From assembly GCA_023393235.1 (NCBI GenBank), contig JAEWMH010000229.1:1-36074 (forward strand): a stretch of DNA of 36,074 nt, in the 5' to 3' direction. The notes under the pieces were generated by a model. The model searched no databases. It was given only the letters and a program-made list of their open reading frames with translations, and had not been told where the DNA came from. Positions 32,299 through 36,074 of this stretch are shown piece by piece. This stretch comes from Bacillota bacterium (GTDB lineage Bacteria > Bacillota > Bacilli > Paenibacillales > NBRC-103111). How positions within the stretch are numbered: position 1 is the first letter of the stretch; the number at the start of each line of letters is the position of its first letter. Position numbers and translations under genes: made by a program.

Positions 32299-33402
32299 TT
32301 ATGGAGCGGGCGTAAGCTCGATCCTCGTCTCCAGCCCCTTCAGGAATTGATCCTCCTTCACGTCCTCTGCGAAATCATCCCGGATCAGGAACGGCTTCAC
32401 CGTTAAAAATGCGGTGTTCCCGGGAGTGGTGGCATACCGGCGGTCGAATACCAGGCGGTTCCCTTGGATCACACCATCTCCGTTCAGGGCGGGCAGTCTG
32501 CGTCCCTGATCGTCATAAACCGCAATGCCAACCTTGATTAAGCGCCGTTCCTGCGCCTCCGTCAGCGTTTTGGCTCCGTTCAGGGCCACGGAGGTGGTTA
32601 AGCGGGTGGAAACCGGCGTAACCGACACATTGGAAACCGCCAAGGTAAGATCTCCTGCGCTTACGGCAAGAGTGTCTTTTGCCCCCATGGACCCGATGGC
32701 AGTCTTCTGGAACGGAATCTCCAGGACGAATTCATGATCGATGCCATCCAGCTTCATTGTCACCGTACCCTTGAACGAATCCGGAGCCGTCCCCGGGGCC
32801 ATCACCTGCTCGAAGACCAGCGTGTCCGGAGACACTTCGCCGGCTCCGCCGAAATACAAGCCTCCACCTTCGGCTCCGCCATCCACCTGAAAGAATACAT
32901 TTTCCACTGCGCTGGAGAGCTTCAGATCCTTTTTCCCATTATCGTAGATGCCGTTCTTCAGGTTCGGCGCTGCCACATGGAGCAGGAACGCAGCCCGGGT
33001 GCCGTCATAGAATGACTCGCTCACCTCCAGCTTCACATCCTCGTATGCAGCTGCGCTGCCGGCTTGGCTCGTCAATCCCAGCACACCCGCCGTCCGCAGT
33101 CCGATATCCGTTTGGATGCTGCTGAACAGGCTCCCCACAACCGGTATATTCTTGAGCGCACCGGCCATAACCGGCGAGACGAAGCCCGCACCCAGAACGC
33201 CAAACCCGATGAGGCCCGCTGCCGCCGTCGAAAGCATCAGCTGGCGGAGACGCCGAGTTCCCTTGGACCGGATGCTTCGCTGCGGCTGGCAGGTAAGCGC
33301 CGCATAGGTCTCGTCAAGACGCTCCCGCACAAGGGAGGATATAGCCTGATTCTCCATCCCGATAGCTCTCATTTCCTTCTCGATTCCTCCGAATTTATCC
33401 AT
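32299..33402 (-). CDS. DUF4179-type anti-sigma factor, membrane-anchored
   Basis: 367-aa protein with a short cytoplasmic N-terminus of about 53 residues that should bind the sigma factor, one transmembrane segment (about residues 55-82, LMLSTAAAGLIGFGVLGAGF) and a beta-rich extracytoplasmic domain (DUF4179 with a C-terminal DUF5643-like part). AGGAGGGG precedes the ATG, which overlaps the sigma gene stop by 8 bp, so the pair is co-translated. The signal sensed is unknown. The function is inferred from the pairing and architecture. Confidence 0.85.
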   Translation of the reverse strand: MDKFGGIEKEMRAIGMENQAISSLVRERLDETYAALTCQPQRSIRSKGTRRLRQLMLSTAAAGLIGFGVLGAGFVSPVMAGALKNIPVVGSLFSSIQTDIGLRTAGVLGLTSQAGSAAAYEDVKLEVSESFYDGTRAAFLLHVAAPNLKNGIYDNGKKDLKLSSAVENVFFQVDGGAEGGGLYFGGAGEVSPDTLVFEQVMAPGTAPDSFKGTVTMKLDGIDHEFVLEIPFQKTAIGSMGAKDTLAVSAGDLTLAVSNVSVTPVSTRLTTSVALNGAKTLTEAQERRLIKVGIAVYDDQGRRLPALNGDGVIQGNRLVFDRRYATTPGNTAFLTVKPFLIRDDFAEDVKEDQFLKGLETRIELTPAP

Positions 33403-33922
33403 AGCTCAACGTCCCCTCCTGAAAATGTGCGAATTGGCGAAGTAAAATTTCACGCGCCCGGTACAGCCGCATCTTCGCGGCGCTTTCCGTAATGTTCAAT
33501 GCCTCCGCCACCTGGCGCAGCGGCAGGTCCTCGTAATAATGGAGCAGAACCACCAAACGCTGGGGCTCTTCCAGACGTTCCACGGCCTCCCGCAGATCAA
33601 CGCTGTCATAGGCATCCGTGTGGACAGCAGCGGCTGGAACCTCGGCAACCACATTGGCGCCTGAACGCTGCTTCAGGATATTGTTGCATTCATTAATCAC
33701 AATCCGGAACAGCCATGTCTTGAAATATTTCGGCTCCCGCAGAGACGGCAAGGATTTATACGCCTTCAGAATGCTCTCCTGCAGCGCGTCCGCCACATCC
33801 TCGTCCCGGTGCAGCATGGACTTGGCCATTCTGTACATGGAATGCTCCAGCTGCTTGATCAGGGCGACGAAGGCTTCGGCATCTCCCCCCCTGGCCCGCT
33901 GGATCAGATCATTCATCTCCAT
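33395..33922 (-). CDS. ECF-type RNA polymerase sigma factor
   Basis: 175-aa group IV sigma factor. Region 2 spans about residues 20-85 (DVADALQESILKAYKSLPSL then YFKTWLFRIVINECNNILK, a typical sigma-2.2 to 2.4 block). Region 4 begins near residue 115 (LEEPQRLVVLLHYYEDLPLRQVAEAL, with helix-turn-helix ITESAAKMRLYRARE). AAAGGAGAG lies 6 nt before the ATG. The downstream anti-sigma gene overlaps. ECF operons usually autoregulate, but I could not assign a convincing ECF promoter in the 140 bp upstream. Confidence 0.94.
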   Translation of the reverse strand: MEMNDLIQRARGGDAEAFVALIKQLEHSMYRMAKSMLHRDEDVADALQESILKAYKSLPSLREPKYFKTWLFRIVINECNNILKQRSGANVVAEVPAAAVHTDAYDSVDLREAVERLEEPQRLVVLLHYYEDLPLRQVAEALNITESAAKMRLYRAREILLRQFAHFQEGTLSYG

Positions 33923-34027
33923 GTGGCACTCTCCTTTCTCTTGGTTTGTCTTTCTATATGTTAGACCCGCCCGGAAGACCGTTGGTCACTTCGCATCCAC
34001 AAAAATATTTCCCGGGTGATACAATCC

Positions 34028-34053
34028 AAAAAAACCGCCACCGGAGGTGACGG
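34028..34053 (-). terminator. Terminator of the glycosyltransferase operon
   Basis: On the minus strand, CCGTCACC pairs with GGTGGCGG (one G-U pair, 3-nt loop) and is followed by seven T residues, 13 bp after the glycosyltransferase stop. Confidence 0.85.
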
Positions 34054-34065
34054 ACTTATGCGGCT

Positions 34066-35106
34066 TTATGAGAATGGCAAAACCCTACGAACCCACTTCT
34101 TGACTGTTCTTCTGAGCGCCTGCCGTCTTTCTATCCTCTTAACCCCTTCAAGGGTGCCATGTTCAAAGTAATAACGCCGCCGGGAGGGTGTTAAAGCCAG
34201 GCCGGTGTCGGGATCATTTGAATATTTATACCCCCGAACCTCCACTCCTGCGGCGGCATCACTTCGCAGCAAGGCGGAGTATTTCAGGAGAACCGGCTGC
34301 AAGGTATCCAATAATTCTGCAGGCATCCGGTGGAGATGATGGGTAAGCAGATGGGGCTCTTCCGGGCGAAATCCGCTGAGGTGAAAGAACACTACAGGCT
34401 TGTCATCTATCCAATACTGATTGTCCCTGTAAACGATATCCCGTTGAAACAAATTCCAATGGGCCACATTATATTGGGGGGCATCCAGGCTCTTGAAGTC
34501 GTCATGAAACAGCTGAACCAGCATAGGCAGCAGCTTCTGGTCACAGAACATTCTTGCGGCCAGGTCATCGAAGCAATACCGCTCGAACCGGCTGATCAAC
34601 CAATCCAGCATCATCAGGGAACGCTCATGCTTCCTGAACATCCAGAACCCGCTGTTGTAGAGCCCCACCTGAAGCAGCTGCAAGTCATCCGGCTGCTGCC
34701 CGTCCAGGGGAAGCGGCTTCGTAATGTGGGGTGTTAAGCTGAACAAGCAGGCATCCAACACAGAGGAAGCTTCCTGGAATGCTCCAGTCACATAAATATC
34801 CGCATCCAAATAAATAATCTTCTGCACATCATATTTCAGCATGAGATGCTTCAGGAGAGAAGGCCTTACCGCATTGCACAGCTCGAAGGCACTATAATAA
34901 ATCACCATGTGCTCCAAATTCTTCATACCCAGGTCTTCCAGGAATACGGGTTGAAAGGGCAGGCCGGAATAATCCTCCTCACTGGGATCCCCGTCAACCA
35001 CCAGACCATACAAGGGGCTCTCCGGATGATGCTCGGCTATAGACCTGAAGAGCACCATAGCTTGCTGGAGATAGTCCCTGGTTATAACCGTACAGAATGA
35101 TAACAC
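34066..35106 (-). CDS. GT-A fold glycosyltransferase
   Basis: 346-aa sugar transferase with a GT-A fold. The N-terminus FCTVITRDYLQQAMVLFRSI and the metal/nucleotide-sugar motif YLDADIYV (a DxD type, about residues 98-105) fit GT8-like or related families. Further conserved blocks are GLYNSGFWMFR, FCDQKLLPML and VFFHLSGFRPEE. The start is a GTG with GGAGG 8 nt upstream. The C-terminus is basic (RRTVKKWVRRV). It follows a second glycosyltransferase gene by 22 bp. Acceptor and sugar are unknown; cell-surface polysaccharide synthesis is likely. Confidence 0.85.
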   Translation of the reverse strand: MLSFCTVITRDYLQQAMVLFRSIAEHHPESPLYGLVVDGDPSEEDYSGLPFQPVFLEDLGMKNLEHMVIYYSAFELCNAVRPSLLKHLMLKYDVQKIIYLDADIYVTGAFQEASSVLDACLFSLTPHITKPLPLDGQQPDDLQLLQVGLYNSGFWMFRKHERSLMMLDWLISRFERYCFDDLAARMFCDQKLLPMLVQLFHDDFKSLDAPQYNVAHWNLFQRDIVYRDNQYWIDDKPVVFFHLSGFRPEEPHLLTHHLHRMPAELLDTLQPVLLKYSALLRSDAAAGVEVRGYKYSNDPDTGLALTPSRRRYYFEHGTLEGVKRIERRQALRRTVKKWVRRVLPFS

Positions 35107-35128
35107 CCTTCCACCCTCCAGCTATTCG

Positions 35129-36074
35129 TCATTGTGCCGTCTTATCACATATGGCTGTTACCGAAGCTTCAATCCGCTCCATAAACATGTCAACCATCCG
35201 TGACATCCCGAAGTTACGTGACTGCCGCAAGCCTTTCTGTATAAGCTCTTGCCTTAGCGTGGGGTTTTTTACGATGCTTCGGACCCCTTCCAGAATCGAC
35301 GCCGAATTTACAGGATCCACATAAACCGCAGCATCTCCCCCTACCTCCAGCAAGGCGCCTGTAGTCGAGGTGAGGACCGGACAACCCAGAGCCATGGCCT
35401 CCAACACGGGCAAGCCAAATCCTTCATAGAGAGACGGAAACACTAGTCCCAGCGCCTGTTTATATAGAGATACCAAAACATCATCCGGGGCATCGAAAAA
35501 ATGTACACGGTCCTGAAGCCCCAGCTTCTTCAGCAGGGCCTGCTCCCATGGATTCGTCTTCCCAGTGCAGACCAGGTGAAGATCAGTTTCTTCCTCACGG
35601 AGCCAACGGGCAATACAATGGACGAAGAAACGGAAGTTCTTCCGGCCTGTCCGGTCGCCGACAAAAAGCAGGTACCGCCGCGGCAGCCCGTGAATGGGAC
35701 GTTCCGCATCAAGAGACAGCAGGTTGCCGGTGTGAATCACGTGTATGCGGTCCTCTTCCGCCTGCGTTAAGACAAGAATATCGGCCTTGGTCTGATTCGA
35801 TATGGCCACCACGGTGGATACATGATCGATGAGATAGGCAAGCCTGTCCGCATTGCTTCCGGACGGATCATACAGACCATCCGGGCCTAACACGCACCTC
35901 ATGGTATCATGCACCACCATAATCGACGGCTTATGTTCGGGCAGCTCCATCAGGAACCGGTCCTCGAATACAGGCGAGGTGATAAAGACCGCATCATAAT
36001 CCCCCCTGCCCAGCTTGAGCCGGTACCACTTCTTGGATGCCCGGTTAAGCAGGGCTTGGAGCCTGTTCCAACCC
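35129..36074 (-). CDS. GT-B (GT4-like) glycosyltransferase, N-terminus cut by window edge
   Basis: At least 314 aa of a GT4-family-like glycosyltransferase. The frame is open through the right edge of the window and reads GWNRLQALLNRASKKW at the cut, so the true start lies outside; an internal ATG at 35950 is not a plausible start, since good coding sequence continues past it. Family features are LFVGDRTGRKNF, then SLYEGFGLPVLEAMALGCPV, which contains the E-x7-E nucleotide-sugar motif, and the C-terminal segment on donor binding. Same operon as the next glycosyltransferase gene. Confidence 0.9.
   Translation of the reverse strand, partial: GWNRLQALLNRASKKWYRLKLGRGDYDAVFITSPVFEDRFLMELPEHKPSIMVVHDTMRCVLGPDGLYDPSGSNADRLAYLIDHVSTVVAISNQTKADILVLTQAEEDRIHVIHTGNLLSLDAERPIHGLPRRYLLFVGDRTGRKNFRFFVHCIARWLREEETDLHLVCTGKTNPWEQALLKKLGLQDRVHFFDAPDDVLVSLYKQALGLVFPSLYEGFGLPVLEAMALGCPVLTSTTGALLEVGGDAAVYVDPVNSASILEGVRSIVKNPTLRQELIQKGLRQSRNFGMSRMVDMFMERIEASVTAICDKTAQ

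Noticed and set aside
33923..34027. ECF-type autoregulatory promoter upstream of the sigma factor gene
   Set aside because: ACCAAC and GTCTAA at about the right distance are too weak to report as a site.
35129..35950. Full-length glycosyltransferase starting at ATG 35950
   Set aside because: The frame continues with plausible protein sequence to the window edge, and there is no ribosome binding site before that ATG, so the gene is partial.

Overview
The window looks like chromosomal DNA of a Paenibacillus-like, endospore-forming member of the Bacillales. Three things point there: strong AGGAGG-type ribosome binding sites, a GerA-family germinant-receptor operon, and a meso-DAP-type MurE together with diaminopimelate dehydrogenase. 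Species cannot be fixed from the sequence alone. I see no rRNA, tRNA, CRISPR array, insertion sequence or phage gene. Genes at both edges are cut: mrpA at the left, a glycosyltransferase at the right.

Layout. 1-5.7 kb: mrpABCDEFG, a Na+/H+ antiporter operon with overlapping genes, interrupted between mrpD and mrpE by a palindrome of about 100 bp. 5.7-7.4 kb: a four-armed repeat, a GNAT acetyltransferase and a divergent HhH-GPD/[4Fe-4S] DNA-glycosylase-like gene. 7.4-11.9 kb: a nitrite-assimilation island. nirA and nirC lie on the minus strand, divergent from a gene for an ANTAR-domain RNA-binding regulator that is translationally coupled to a TrpD2-like gene. 12.0-14.5 kb: a TetR regulator and an HrtBA-like ABC exporter with two palindromic operators. 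14.6-16.2 kb: a DHA2-type MFS exporter. 16.3-20.3 kb: germinant receptor genes in the order A-C-D-B. 20.4-22.8 kb: diaminopimelate dehydrogenase and a DEAD-box RNA helicase. 22.9-25.1 kb: a divergent TetR/MATE pair with three operators. 25.1-27.3 kb: a second copy of the four-armed repeat, then a GNAT gene and murE. 27.5-31.2 kb: a polar amino acid ABC transporter and a MocR-type regulator divergent from an EamA transporter (31.3-32.3 kb). 32.3-33.9 kb: an ECF sigma factor and a DUF4179-type anti-sigma protein. 34.0 kb to the end: two glycosyltransferases.

The most informative region is the nirA leader. A consensus sigma-A promoter (TTGACG, 17 bp, TATAAT) is followed at once by two stem-loops with six-base loops AAAGGC and AATGGC. 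Both have A at loop position 1 and G at position 4, the signature of ANTAR-protein RNA targets. A terminator-like hairpin and then nirA follow. Two TnrA/GlnR-type boxes (TGTNA-N7-TNACA, one perfect) lie in the same 303-bp gap. The divergent ANTAR protein has a degenerate receiver-like N-terminus and is co-translated with a TrpD2-like protein whose PRPP motif is altered. I propose a nitrite-reductase antitermination switch in which the TrpD2-like protein may be the missing sensor or partner.

Two copies of an element exactly 184 bp long, each with four copies of one motif (two direct, two inverted), sit between convergent genes at 5.7 and 25.1 kb. They look like members of an uncharacterised dispersed intergenic repeat family.
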